A stretch of DNA of 64,000 nt. Source: Haemaphysalis longicornis. Its lineage: Eukaryota > Arthropoda > Arachnida > Ixodida > Ixodidae. The stretch's first letter is position 1. The number at the start of each line of letters is the position of its first letter. A program made the translations under genes and the position numbers. This document shows positions 1 through 10,031 of the stretch, piece by piece. The notes under the pieces are model-generated. The model was not told the origin of the DNA. It saw only the letters and a program-made list of their open reading frames with translations, and did no database searches. The stretch lies in NCBI GenBank assembly GCA_013339765.2, contig CM023454.1, forward strand, positions 148,861,603 through 148,925,602, read 5' to 3'.

Positions 1-23
1 CAGGGATTGGTGATTTGCGATGG

Positions 24-260
24 TTACACGAGCGGTGCACGTGCCAAGAATGGGTGGCGTGCCCCAATCGGCGACTCGCACAACACAGGAAGGGGAAGCA
101 GTGCGAACTTTTTGAGCCGTCGGCAAAGGTCCGAACTTATTACAGAAATTTGCGCACCGGTGTCCACTAACGCCTGAACACATACACCATCGACAGTGAT
201 CTCCAGAAGGTTAGGACGGGGAAAAACAGTCAAAGGAGGATTTTCAGGACGGGACGTCAA
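24..260 (-). pseudogene. pol: Retropepsin (aspartic protease) fragment of Gypsy pol
   Basis: The 78-residue reading frame contains the retropepsin signature ALVDTGAQISVIS (D-T-G active-site triad) about 30 residues in, preceded by a short beta-strand-like stretch that names the protein's own ligand-binding region in this family (ITVDGVCVQALVDTG). Retropepsins act as homodimers that cleave the Gag-Pol polyprotein in the virus-like particle. The frame is cut off near base 24 and the neighbouring zinc-knuckle frame lies immediately upstream on the same strand, as expected. It is a fragment, so no function is claimed. Confidence 0.75.
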
Positions 261-289
261 TGCAGCGTCACCCCTAAACGCTGCATCCT

Positions 290-829
290 CTAGTTTTCCA
301 GAATGGGGCGTCCAGGATAGGGGGGAGAAGAGAAACGGCGGGGCTGGGGCGACGGCGACAGGCGACGGCGAGGGGACGGTGAGCGACTGTGGTGGCCAAT
401 AGGTTGTTCGACAGGCGAGCGGGAATCCGGGGCGTCCTGGGTTCGGCGAGGGACAAAAGGTCGGGTCGTCATTGGGTGTTGGTAGCTATAAAACCTGGAA
501 CGGGGTCGTGGTGGCCAGCGGCTTGTACAGTAGCGAGAAACATGACCAACGCGGTGACAGCTGAAGCAAATTGGTTTGCCGTCAGGTGTACGCACTTCAT
601 CCGGGTTGCGATATCGAGGAGGTATGTACGAGGCACGGAGAGCAGTGGCGGGGGGAAGAACGTGGGTGCAAGGGCGACTTAGGGAGCACAACGAACCGAG
701 CTCGTGATTATCAAGTTCCTGGCGTACTACGGTCTGGATCAGGGATAGCGTGGGTGTTACGTGGTCTGGTGGGGAAACGAGAGTTGGTGGAGCCATGGCT
801 TCCAGCTCTCGGCGCACAATGCGCACCAC
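290..829 (-). pseudogene. gag: Gag nucleocapsid part with CCHC zinc knuckle
   Basis: About 179 residues on the minus strand. Near the middle is a complete CX2CX4HX4C zinc knuckle, CFSCHRVGHVSRYC, the RNA-binding motif of retrotransposon nucleocapsid. It is followed by a long arginine/serine/proline-rich tail, also usual for nucleocapsid. The segment before the knuckle (residues 1-90) fits the end of capsid. The frame differs from that of the upstream capsid part at 943-1473, which indicates at least one frameshift. It leads into the protease fragment at 24-260. Confidence 0.75.
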
Positions 830-942
830 ATTTTCGGGTAAAGAAGAGTCGCGCGGAGGAGGTTGTGAGCTCTCGCAGGACGACGTGGCCGCTGTGTTGG
901 GAGCCTAGTGAAGTTTTGCACAATGCGGCGGCATTTTGCTTC

Positions 943-1473
943 CTAGAAGCGTCGGCATTCAGCAAGGACTTCATCCACGGTCGAGCAGTTCTTAATAACA
1001 AGTAGGTTAAAGGCGTCGTCAGCAATGCCTTTCAAGATGTGGCCGATCTTGTCGGATTCAGACATTGTGGAGCCGACCTTGGCGCAAAGGGAAATGACAT
1101 CTTGAATGTATGCTAAATACGGCTCCTTGGCCGTCTGAGCACGCGTCGAAAATTCTTGCTTGGCTGCGAGCTGACGTCCGAGGGCTTTCCCAAACACCCT
1201 CTTCAGCCTCTCTTTGCAGATGTCCCAGCTAGTGAGCTCATGTTCATAGGTATCATACCACGTGAGGGCCATCCCCTTGAGATATAACACGACGTTTGCC
1301 AGCATGAACGTGGGATCCCAGTTGGTATGGCGGCTTACACGCGCATACATGGTGTGCCAGTCGTCGACGTCGACGTCACCGGTGCCGTAGAAAAATCCAG
1401 GATCCCGGGGGTGGGTAAACACAATCGACGGTGGCATGGTCGGCTGATGGTGCTGCCCAGAGTCGGTAGGCAT
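943..1473 (-). pseudogene. gag: Gag capsid-like part of minus-strand Gypsy element
   Basis: A 176-residue frame starting at an ATG at 1473. It contains blocks typical of Gypsy/retrotransposon gag: an aromatic-rich start (DPGFFYGTGDVDVDDWHTMY), a 'LKGMALTWYD' stretch matching the W-x-x-L/A-x-x-WF pattern of gag proteins, and a 'QEFSTRAQTAKEPYLAYIQD' helix ahead of 'KIGHILKGI'. In active elements this protein assembles the particle that packages the RNA. Downstream the reading shifts frame before the zinc knuckle. The start lies about 60 bases inside the predicted LTR edge, as expected for gag. Confidence 0.75.
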
Positions 1474-1530
1474 GGTGGTTCCTGAGAGAGCTGGCGTCCG
1501 CTCCGAAGCTCCGTCGTCTCACGGGATCGT

Positions 1531-1761
1531 TGTAGCACCTAACCAAGATGACACGGGGTAGACGCGGTTAGAATTAGATGTATTTACGCTATTTACAAAA
1601 GGGGAAAATAAGAGACACAGCAGATGACCGCTCTAGCTCTTGCTGGGCGCCACACTGATCGTAGTCTGTCTCGTCCTCCACGATTGGCCTCATGGCGTGC
1701 AGGGGCTGTCTCTCCATAGCAGTGGCTTCACCACTTCGCTAAGGAAGGCTACACCGTAACA
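1531..1761 (-). repeat. Probable LTR of the minus-strand Gypsy element
   Basis: Read on the minus strand, the segment begins TGTTACGG at 1761 and ends GGTGCTACA at 1531, the TG...CA ends expected of an LTR, and the gag start follows shortly after. The partner LTR would lie outside the window, so the boundaries come only from these terminal motifs and from position. No convincing primer-binding site of the TGG type follows directly. Confidence 0.5.
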
Positions 1762-1836
1762 ATGTTAACATTTTAAGTGCAATGCACTTCTTAAGCGACC
1801 CTGAAGCTGCGTCCACCGGCGATGTCCGCGCACGTG

Positions 1837-1993
1837 GAGATGGGCGCGCGCAGCCTGGCCGCTGACATGGCACATACCCACGTGGGGGATTGGCCAGGAA
1901 TCTCCTCGTCTTCCTTGGCAACGGGGGGAGATGGGCGCGCGCTGCCTGGCCGCTGACATGGCACATACCCACGTGGGGGATTGGCCAAGAATC
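1837..1993. repeat. Tandem duplication, 91-bp period (about 1.7 copies)
   Basis: A block starting GAGATGGGCGCGCGC at 1837 recurs at 1928 with only a few differences through CACGTGGGGGATTGGCCA. The units contain CACGTG and are GC-rich. It lies just outside the Gypsy LTR, in otherwise non-coding sequence running to about 2428. Confidence 0.85.
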
Positions 1994-2131
1994 GGGCGTG
2001 AGAAGGGCTAATGCACCTGCTTAAAGGAGTACTGACACGAAATTTCAAAGCTGAAATCCGCTCTAGCAATCAAGTACAACGACAACACAAATAGGTGTCT
2101 GTGAATAAATGCATCTTTCTTTCTTTGTAGT

Positions 2132-2151
2132 TGTGTGTGTGTGTGTGTGTG
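2132..2151. repeat. (GT)n microsatellite
   Basis: An uninterrupted run of about ten GT dinucleotides. There is no coding content nearby; the surrounding 2000-2428 shows nothing else recognisable. Confidence 0.9.
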
Positions 2152-2428
2152 ATCTCTCTTTCGCGAACATTACCGAACCGCGCAAATTCAACTCGTGCAT
2201 TCGCACTTTCACATTCTTCCCCTCGGGGAAATGCGGGGAATTTTTTAACAACAACGACATCGCGTGCTACGAAAACAAACTAAACGCAGACAATCAAAAG
2301 GTAATAAAAATAGTACTAGTCACTACTTAGTCAACATAATGCTAACAACACGATATGAACCTATGGACCCACCCTTTGAGCCAAACGTGTATGGGAGAGG
2401 CCTTCCTCCAGCTGTGGACATAGATAGG

Positions 2429-3298
2429 CTTTATTTATTTATTTATTTATTTATTCATTCATACTGTCAGCCCGTTGTTGGGCTATTACAGGAGTGGAAG
2501 GGTACAATACACTTTGGTTACAAGAATGAAAAAGAAAGCACATCTCCAGAAATGCAAACACAATATACTCTTGCAACATTGCAATATACTCTTGGAAATG
2601 CAACATTGAGGCAACAATAAAATGCGCTACAAACACAGGTGATGACATGGTTCACTTTTGGCCAGGTCATTTAGCGCGAACGTGTGTGCCTTTTACAATT
2701 TCGAGAAATTCGTTTATAGATGTCGTCTTTACTGCGGCGTCTGTTAACATATTTCATTGCTTTATTGCTCTAGGAAAGAAACTGTATTTAAAGCAGTCAT
2801 TACGAACAGTCGGAGGTGGGATATACATGCTGTGACGATTGCGAAAATATTCGTCGGGAGATATGCGAAAGTAGTCATTTTTGTCAATTTTAACATGGCC
2901 ATGAATAATCAGAAAAAGAAACTTCAATCGGTCATATTCAGTTCTCAGTTCTAAAGAAGGAAGGTCAGCAAGTTCACATAACTGGGTGGGGGAGTGGCAG
3001 CGACGATATTTGTTAAAAATAAATCTTGCCGCAAGCCGTTGAATCTTGTCCAGTTTAGAATGACTTCCGGAAGTGTGCGGGTATCACACAATTTTAGCAT
3101 ATTCAATAATTGGTCGTATTAAGGTTTTGTACGCTAAAGATTTCACTTCAGGGGTGGCATTAAACACATTTCTTCGAAGTGACCACAATGCTTTTCTGGC
3201 TTTACTGCATATATAATCTACATGTTCATTCCAACGGATATCCGATGTGAGCTTCGAACCCAAGTACGTAATTGTTGATACTTTTCTCATAACGATAA
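2429..3298 (-). mobile_element. CR1/L2-like LINE, 3' end (5'-truncated)
   Basis: On the minus strand the frame ending near 3084 encodes the characteristic C-terminal block of CR1/L2/Jockey reverse transcriptases: YLGSKLTSDIRWNEHV, then a K-A---L--LRRN stretch, then LAYKTLIRPIIEYA. The element would end leftward in a 3' UTR with a (TAAA)n tail, seen on the plus strand as TTTATTTA repeats at about 2431-2460. Only the last part of RT survives, which is typical of 5'-truncated LINE insertions. The same tail type recurs at 28.5, 38.2 and 45.1 kb. Confidence 0.75.
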
Positions 3299-3774
3299 CA
3301 ATATTATATATCATAATCATAACGATAACAATAATACTGATAATATTTATAATAATCAATCAATCAATCAATAATCATTTATTTGCGCGAACACGTGCTC
3401 GGAAACAGAAACACACGTGACACATCAAATACAAAATAAAATACAAAATTAGCTTATGTTGAAGTTACGGAATAGTCATTTAAGTGCATGAACTCAAGGA
3501 TAAAAGACAAATGCAGAATAAGAAAAGTTGGCAGTTAAATACAAACTGACGGAAACGTCTGTAATAACCATGCATTTCAATTGCATGTTTTGGTATTGCA
3601 TCTAGCAGAAAGACACTATGCCGTGCTGTCATGGAAGTTAAAGCGCAGATCATTACGCCAAAGCAGTCGGCTTAGTGCTGGGATGCATACATGCTGTGAA
3701 AGCGGCTCCGACTCCTTGGACACGCGCGAAAATAGCTCTCGTAATTACCGGGAAGCTCAGTTTATGTCGAAGTG

Positions 3775-4440
3775 ACGTAGGTCATTTTTGTCAATTTATA
3801 ACATGGCCTTAGTTTTAGATGTATTAATGAGGAGTTTGTTGCATGAGAATGCGAGAAGGAAGACTCTCGGAACAGCTGGCGAAACAGATTTAAATATTTT
3901 TACATCATCGGCATATAAAAGAAAATTACAATCATTAAATAGTTCTCGAGTTCTGAAAGAAGGAAGACTGTACATGCGAAAATGACCTTCATAGATAATT
4001 GCATATATCTGGTTGGCTCAGATAGGGCTAAGAGTGGCAGCAAAAGCCTTTTTTAAACGACTATTTGTTACAAAATAAATCTTGCCGTTCAAGCCAGTAT
4101 TGTTAGATATCGGTCTTGTCCACCTGTTTAGCAATGACTTCAGACGGAAGAAATATGTGGCTAGGGGTATCACAACAATTTTCAAAACGAGAGCACTTCT
4201 AGCAGTAACCTAGAGATAATTGGTGGAACGGAATTGTATTAAGATACGCGCTAAAGATTTCACTTCAGGGGTGGCATTAAACACATTTCTTCGAAGTGAC
4301 CACAATGCTTTTCTGGCTTTACTGCATATATACTCTACATGTTCATTCCAACGGATATCCGATGTGAACTTCGAACCCAAGTACGTAATTGTTGATACTT
4401 TGCTCTCATAACGATAACTGAATATTATATATCATACATC
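3775..4440 (-). mobile_element. Second, indel-rich copy of the LINE 3' remnant
   Basis: The block 4258-4400 is nearly identical to 3140-3280 (shared anchors CTTCAGGGGTGGCATTAAAC and CGAACCCAAGTACGTAATTG). The flanking part, 3780-4220, aligns only with many short insertions relative to 2877-3120, so the RT frame is destroyed. A further shared piece (AAACTAAACGCAGACAATCAA) lies at about 2278 and about 4555, in a different order relative to the LINE block. It is either a diverged duplicate or a poorly polished assembly patch. Confidence 0.7.
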
Positions 4441-4465
4441 ATATACTGATAACAGTATAATATCA

Positions 4466-4535
4466 GATAATCAATTTATAATAATAATGAATAATAATAA
4501 TTATTAATAATAATAATTAATAATAATTATAATAA
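4466..4535. repeat. (AAT)n-rich low-complexity stretch
   Basis: Imperfect ATT/AAT repeats. The stretch to about 5050 on the right holds no recognisable gene. Confidence 0.8.
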
Positions 4536-5054
4536 CAACGCGTGCTTCGAAAAGAAACTAAACGCAGACAATCAAAGGTAATAAGAATAGTGCGGACAGG
4601 CTCACACTGTTTTATTAGTTATGTTACGTGTTGCTACGAATACATTTTTCTGCATGCCGTGGAAAGCCTTAATGCGAAATACACGATCGAAACGCGTTAA
4701 ATCAATAACACACGTATAAACAAACGTGTGTACCTAATGTAGTCATTGGATTAATTGCCAGATGCTCTGCCACGCATTTCATGTGTAATTCAAGAGGCAA
4801 AGAAAACAACCAGAATGCAATAAATAAATAGTGCACGTGTATGGTCACTTATATTATACAGCTACTGCTGCAACCGCATCCTCCTATGTCGTACAAGCGT
4901 AGAAAAGCAAAACGAGCAGCATGCAGATCGGACCGCCGGGATCCAAAAGAATTTTATGCCGGCCTGGCGTGAAGAATTTTGACACCACTCAGTACAGCAC
5001 GATCTGTGATGGCGGAGCGAACACATTCAAGCGTTCGTTTCGATGAAACAAACT

Positions 5055-5145
5055 TCACGGTGGTACACCGTGAAGGTGGATCGTAGCATACCTGTAGCAT
5101 ACCCGTGAAGGTGGATCGTAGCATACCGTGGATCGTAGCATACTT
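5055..5145. repeat. Short tandem repeat built on GTGGATCGTAGCATACC
   Basis: The motif GTGGATCGTAGCATAC recurs three times with variable linkers (CGTGAAG, CTGTAGCATAC) inside about 90 bp. It is non-coding as far as can be seen. Confidence 0.8.
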
Positions 5146-5416
5146 GTAGGCGCGTCAAGAAACGCCCCTTTCCAGCGGTGCCAAGTAAAAAGGCGCGGTT
5201 CTCGTTTGCGACTCCGGGTGGCGCTCGTATTTTCGCGGTCTCGAACTGCAAATTTTAAGTTCACTTTCATATTACAAGCTCCGTAATTAATAAGCAACCT
5301 GGTAATAAATATAAAATGTAACAACAACGTTCAGTTATGCTCGTATGTAGTACACCCCCAAACGTTAGGATCGCTGCCGTAACGGGACAGAAAAACGGCC
5401 GAGTTGCATCCCCCTG

Positions 5417-5448
5417 CTGGAACCCTTATTTATAAATAAGGGTTCCAG
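5417..5448. repeat. Perfect 32-bp palindrome
   Basis: The sequence reads identically on both strands (centre TTTATAAA) with no spacer. It could form a 16-bp cruciform stem. There is no gene within 500 bp that would make it a terminator. From 5449 to 5984 nothing else is recognisable. Confidence 0.9.
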
Positions 5449-5984
5449 GCAAACTATACAATCCGTGCACTGGCACAACTGCACCATCATCCAACTACCA
5501 CTCACCCCTTGCACTTGTTTGGTTAAGTTGGTTTAGCGTGGTAGGAAGGGGGCCATTTGTTTTTATGTGAACCCCCTCCCCCTGAATAACTTCCCCGGGT
5601 TGAATAGGATGGAGTGTTTAGCTTAGGTTTCAATGAGTTTGAATATCAGTGTGCATTCTTTTCTGTGCAGACACTTTGACGCATACTTGCATTTTTTATT
5701 GTGCTCTTGAAACCCAACCTACTTATACTTTCAAACAAAACACCTTCTAAACCTCTCTAAGAACGTTGGCAGCTAATAGGACTTATAACACGAGGCTGCA
5801 AATGTGACACAGGCACAGTGCTTATTCCCAGTGTCATCTCTAAAAAATGCAATATCATCTAGCTTGTTCAAGAATAATGAGCTGCTAAACAACATATACT
5901 AATTATTCTTTAGACCCATTACTCAGCGCTGTGGCCACGTGGCAAACTTTTTTGCCTCAAAAACTAGCACTTGTGCCTAGTATA

Positions 5985-6786
5985 AGGGTGATCAAAGTTA
6001 AGTCGACAGGTTTTCTTAAAAATAGGCGCTTAGATTTACGCTAAGACGACCTCTACAGGGAAGTTATGCGCCAAGGGGGACACATAAATAAGAGGTAATT
6101 ATTGATTTGTGAGGCTTAATTAACTAAAATTAGTTGATTAACTTTTTTGCGGCTGCAGTAACCAGGCACGTTTCTATTGGAAAGTTAGACGCAATCATGT
6201 TTCTACGCAGTTTCAATTGGCAGAATTCTTCTAGCGCATCCGTAGTCCGAGATATCAAGAGGCGAAAATTAATTGCCATTCGCATGTGTACGCATGCAAG
6301 ACAGTATGCACCAGCGCAAAGCTCCTCCCTTCTGGTGATGTGCCGACAGGCACAGGAAAAATCGATAACTGGCACCCATTCATTCCTGGCTGGGGTTATC
6401 GCAATATGCAGTACTCGGAACCGCTATTGAAACAAAGAACAAAAGGGAATAGCTATGCGCCGGTCCTGACTTCTAGCATGCGTAATCATGGCAAAGAGCA
6501 ATTAAACTTCGCCGTTTGATATCTGGGACTACGGATGCGCTGGATGAATTCTGCCAATTGAAACTGCGTAGAAACATGATTGCGTCTAACTTTCCAATAC
6601 AAACGTGCCTGGTTACTGCAGCGCTTAAAAGTAATAATCAATTTTAGTTAATTAATCCTCCGAGATCAATAATTATCTCCTATTTATGTGTCCCCCTGGG
6701 CGCATAATCTCACTGTAGAGGTGGTCTTCGCGTAAATCTAAGCACCTTTGTTTCAAAAAACCTGTTGACTTACCTTTGATCACCGT
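5985..6786. mobile_element. Non-autonomous foldback/TIR DNA element, long arms
   Basis: The left arm (about 5985-6263) and right arm (about 6518-6786) are inverted copies of each other over roughly 270 bp. Anchors are GGTGATCAAAG at the left end and its complement CTTTGATCACC at the right end, plus shared blocks around CAATTGGCAGAATTC and its complement. The direct repeat GTATA flanks both ends (5980-5984 and 6787-6791), a plausible target duplication. The central 250 bp encodes nothing recognisable. The superfamily is not assigned. Confidence 0.8.
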
Positions 6787-7006
6787 GTATATGAAGTGTC
6801 CATTTCAGGTGCATAAAGGCCGCTAGGTATTCGAAGAATGTTTCGAATCAACTTGAGATAAAAGTGTTGGCTTATGGAGCTTGAGGTTGACACGCGGTCA
6901 ACATTGAAGTGAGGCTGAGGGTGGGTTGCGGCTCTGCCGAGGTCAAACTCAGTTGTACTGAACTGACCTAGAGGCGAGCTTGCCAGGTAAGGTCCAGAAA
7001 TACAGG

Positions 7007-7011
7007 CAAGG
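7007..7011. repeat. Target-site duplication CAAGG (left copy)
   Basis: CAAGG directly precedes the 5' LTR, and the same five bases follow the 3' LTR at 11626-11630. A 5-bp duplication is usual for Gypsy-type integrases. Confidence 0.85.
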
Positions 7012-7712
7012 TGTGATGAGGTAGAGGACAGTGATGGTGCGCGCATCGGAGACAGCCTCGCCGACGACGAAGTTAAACCGTTAAACGTGGACAATCACTT
7101 TGTGGGGGTATGTTCCGGCTATGTGTCACCCGAAGAGAACTTGCATAATAGCCCAGGCAATAATGTGACGGGGGAAGAGGAAGAAGAGAGCGTGTCTGGG
7201 TGACAGTGGATGATTCGGAAGAACACGGTTATGAGGGCTACCCACAAGACGCGGTAGCCGTGCTCCACCGAGGCCGTCGTCAGGACGCCCGGAAAACGAG
7301 CAAGGCTGCAGTGCCATCCGTGCCTTACCTGTGTCGACCGCGCATTGAATCACCGGAACCGACTGTCTGACGTCGTGTTCCCCCCGTGCCGATCTACCGA
7401 CAGCCTCCGAGAACTGGGACTGGCCAACACCTTATCATTGAGTGCGCCGTAACAAGTGAGACGTTTTATCTATTACGGGTGTCCCTTCAAACGTAACTGT
7501 GAACTGTTGATTCCTTTACGCGCATACAGAGCTTGGTGTCTGTAGGATTGACTTTAGTGTTGCAGCCTATTTGTAGCGGTAGCGTACTGTGATATCGTTA
7601 GCTCGTCTCGTCTCGATAAATGTCCGTCTTCGTCTTATGCGTCATAGTTTGTCAAGTGCCTGTGTCGTTTGTGCGACGTTAACCCCGAGTCCTAGCCACC
7701 AATACCATCACA
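7012..7712 (+). repeat. 5' LTR (701 bp)
   Basis: Begins TGTGATGAGG and ends CCATCACA. It matches the two halves of the 3' LTR at 10032-10168 and 11058-11625 with only scattered differences. It lacks the DNA-transposon insertion found in the 3' LTR, so that insertion happened after retrotransposition. Confidence 0.9.
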
Positions 7713-7715
7713 ACT

Positions 7716-7733
7716 GGAGTCCGCGACAGGACC
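7716..7733 (+). promoter_or_regulatory. Primer-binding-site candidate
   Basis: TGGAGTCCGCGACAGGAC lies three bases after the 5' LTR. It starts with the TGG complementary to a tRNA CCA end, and its ACAGGAC end resembles known arthropod Gypsy primer sites. The exact tRNA was not matched. Confidence 0.6.
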
Positions 7734-7795
7734 TCTTCTTTAACATCTTGAAGAGAGCAAACTAGGACTCGAGATCGGCGGAGTACAGTATAGGC

Positions 7796-8800
7796 ATGGA
7801 GCTTGAAAAAATAATGACCGTCGGAACGCAGCTCGGGCTAAAAGACGCAGAACTACGGGAGTTTGTTAGATCGGAACAGAATCGTTTGAGAGAGGAAAGG
7901 GTAGCTGAGCGTGAGGCAACCAAGGTGAAACAGGAACGCGAACACGCGAATCTTCTACTGAAACTGAGACTGCAGGAAGAAGCCCGGAGTAATCCGCAAG
8001 GAGAAGGGTCCGCGTCGACATCACAGGCAGCTTCAGAATCCCTGACGCCGATGAGTCCGCACAAGTTTATCGCCCCATTTGATGATCGCAGAGACGATTT
8101 TGTTGCCTATCTACTGCGATTTGAACGGGTTGCCCTTGCGCAAGGCTCGTCGCAAGACAAATGGGCAGTCGGCCTGAGCATGTGCTTGACGGGCGAAGCG
8201 TTAACCGTGATCGGAAGGATGTCTCCTGAGGACTCCCTAGACTACCAGAAAATCAAGTTAGCCCTTCTTTGCCGGTTCAGGTTCACTTCTCAAGGATATA
8301 ATGAGAAGTTTAGGAATGCCAAAGCCGAAGACAGAGAAACAGGGACGCAGTTCATGTCCCGCCTATCAGGTTACTTTGATCGGTGGCTAGAAACATCTGG
8401 GGTACCGAAGACTTTTGAAGGACGCCACGACAAAATGATCGCAGAACAGTTCTTGACATGCTGCCACTCTAAGCTTGTTGTATTCCTCAAGGAACGTGAC
8501 GTTCAAACCAGGAGGGAGATGGCAGATGTATGCGACCGGTATCTGGAAGCTCAGGCGATGAAGAACCTGAGTCGAGCTAGGGAAGACGGGAAAGAAGCAG
8601 GGCTGAGTTACGACTCGGGGACTGTCAGAAAAGCTCCCACGTGTTTTCTTTGCAATAGGATTGGACACCATGCCGCTGACTGCCGCGTGTCGGCCCCGCA
8701 TATTCATTGTTTTGTATGTCGACAGGCCGGTCATACAGCTGAAAAACTGCCGTTTCGAAGGAGTTGGGAGATCAAGTCAACGCGATTACACTTGATGTGA
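7796..8800 (+). CDS. gag: Gag polyprotein with CCHC zinc knuckle
   Basis: An intact 334-residue frame. Residues 1-60 are charged and predicted coiled coil (RSEQNRLREERVAEREATK). Residues about 85-270 resemble the SCAN/capsid-like domain of Gypsy gag proteins (block FIAPFDDRRDDFVAYLLRFE, then WAVGLSMCLTGEAL). Near residue 283 there is a full CX2CX4HX4C knuckle, CFLCNRIGHHAADC, and a second one (CFVCRQAGHTAEK) has lost its last cysteine. Gag forms the particle shell and binds the RNA genome. The ATG at 7796 lies 80 bp after the PBS. The protease fragment overlaps the end in another frame, as with programmed or accidental frameshifts. Confidence 0.85.
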   Translation: MELEKIMTVGTQLGLKDAELREFVRSEQNRLREERVAEREATKVKQEREHANLLLKLRLQEEARSNPQGEGSASTSQAASESLTPMSPHKFIAPFDDRRDDFVAYLLRFERVALAQGSSQDKWAVGLSMCLTGEALTVIGRMSPEDSLDYQKIKLALLCRFRFTSQGYNEKFRNAKAEDRETGTQFMSRLSGYFDRWLETSGVPKTFEGRHDKMIAEQFLTCCHSKLVVFLKERDVQTRREMADVCDRYLEAQAMKNLSRAREDGKEAGLSYDSGTVRKAPTCFLCNRIGHHAADCRVSAPHIHCFVCRQAGHTAEKLPFRRSWEIKSTRLHLM

Positions 8801-9156
8801 ACCGTCCGCGGCGAACCCAGGTTCCTTACTCGAGCTCAAGTTTCCGCATAGACCGGGCGAGCGGTAAGCTTGAGCCTCCTCAGAAATCAACCAAAACCAC
8901 TTTCTTGGCCACAGACCTTCCAGTTGTAGTCGGAGAACTTGTCGGAAGATCGATATCAGTTCTGCGTGACTCTGGCAGCGACACTGTTATTGTAACGAGA
9001 GGCTTGGTCCCGGAAGAGTGTCTCACGGGGCAAGCAAAGAGTGTGATTTTCCCGGACAATACAACTCACCGTCTGAGAGGCATATATTACAGTACGAACG
9101 CCCTACTTTTCGGGAAGAGTCTGCCAACTGTATGCCAGACCCTCTTTATGACCTAG
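8764..9156 (+). pseudogene. pol: Retropepsin remnant of the same element
   Basis: The 130-residue frame overlaps the gag end in a different frame. At about residue 68 it has VLRDSGSDTVIV, a retropepsin active-site motif in the D-S-G form, after the strand GELVGRSISV. Downstream it continues protease-like for about 50 residues (GQAKSVIFPDNTTHRLRG) and stops at 9156. No RT follows, so pol is deleted from here. The DSG instead of DTG variant is found in some retroelement proteases. Confidence 0.65.
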
Positions 9157-9415
9157 TGTTAGGTAATGTACTTGGTGTCAGAGATGCGAACGATCCTGAC
9201 CCAAACTGGCAGCATCATTCAGCAGAATCTGAAGACACTTCTGAAACCCCCCATGAAACTCCTCCGCACCTCAGCAACGCGAGACGACTAAAGGCCCCAA
9301 GGTGATTTCTGTGAAGAAGAGTGAAAAGGCCGGGGCAAGGCAAGTCACGTTGCCATAAATAGAATTAGAACAGAAGAACTAAAGACACAGCAAGAGAAGA
9401 TCCCACGCTGAAGAT

Positions 9416-9914
9416 GTGCTTCCAGGAAGCGGGCATATAGTTCACCTCACGAGCGGGAACCGTTACAAGTTCTTCCGAGAGAAGGGCTTGCTCTACCGCA
9501 AATTTCAGCTTCCTTCTGGCAGACATTACAAGCAACTGATGGTCCCATACTCGCTGAGAGAATCAGTCCTTTACTCGGCACACGTGCATACGGCAGCTGG
9601 GCACCAACGTGTTTCGGAAAACAACCACCTGGATTTGCGGAAATTTTATGGCGAACATCTATGCTGACGTGAAGAGATACATCAAATCCGGTGCCATCTG
9701 CGAAACACCCACGGTGATTGCCCCCCAAGCAAGACCATACTTGCAGCTTATTGGACCAGGGTCACGTTCTTTCTGGTTTTACAAGCGCCAGACGTATGGA
9801 GTGACTTCGCCTTCAATTGAAGAACCCGCCTGTTTTTGCAGGAATACTCCTTTTACTGTACACTACATTAAGAGTAGTGAAAATGTCGGTGCTGAATTCC
9901 TTAGCCGAGTGTAG
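9416..9914 (+). pseudogene. pol: Scrambled pol remnant: integrase N-terminal piece then RNase H tail
   Basis: The first part (9416-9720, two frames) resembles the linker and HHCC zinc-binding start of Gypsy integrase: GLLYRKFQLPSGRHYKQLMVP, then LRESVLYSAHVHTAAGHQR. The second part (about 9840-9914) reads FTVHYIKSSENVGAEFLSRV, the usual C-terminal block of retroelement RNase H (H-x-K/S-x-x-N-x-x-A-D/E-x-L-S-R). In intact pol the RNase H comes before integrase, so the order is inverted here. Reverse transcriptase is absent. The piece is dead. Confidence 0.55.
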
Positions 9915-10031
9915 TGACAATTCGCAGGGCTTTCTGATCCAAACAGTGTGATTTTGTGTGATGTGTCCTCTCAGGTTCTGATTTTTTTAAAGTGTATTGT
10001 ATGCCCCACAACTTTCTTAAGTGGGGAGCAT

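Larger units (their letters stand above)
1..1761 (-). mobile_element. Ty3/Gypsy-type LTR retrotransposon, 5' part, cut by window edge
   Basis: Reading right to left, the segment holds a probable LTR (1531-1761), a gag matrix/capsid-like frame, a CCHC zinc knuckle and a retropepsin motif, which is the gag-to-protease order of Gypsy elements. The rest of pol would lie left of base 1. The gag frame is broken between the capsid part (943-1473) and the nucleocapsid part (290-829), so the copy is probably inactive. Family assignment rests on domain order and motifs; the lineage was not determined. Confidence 0.8.
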
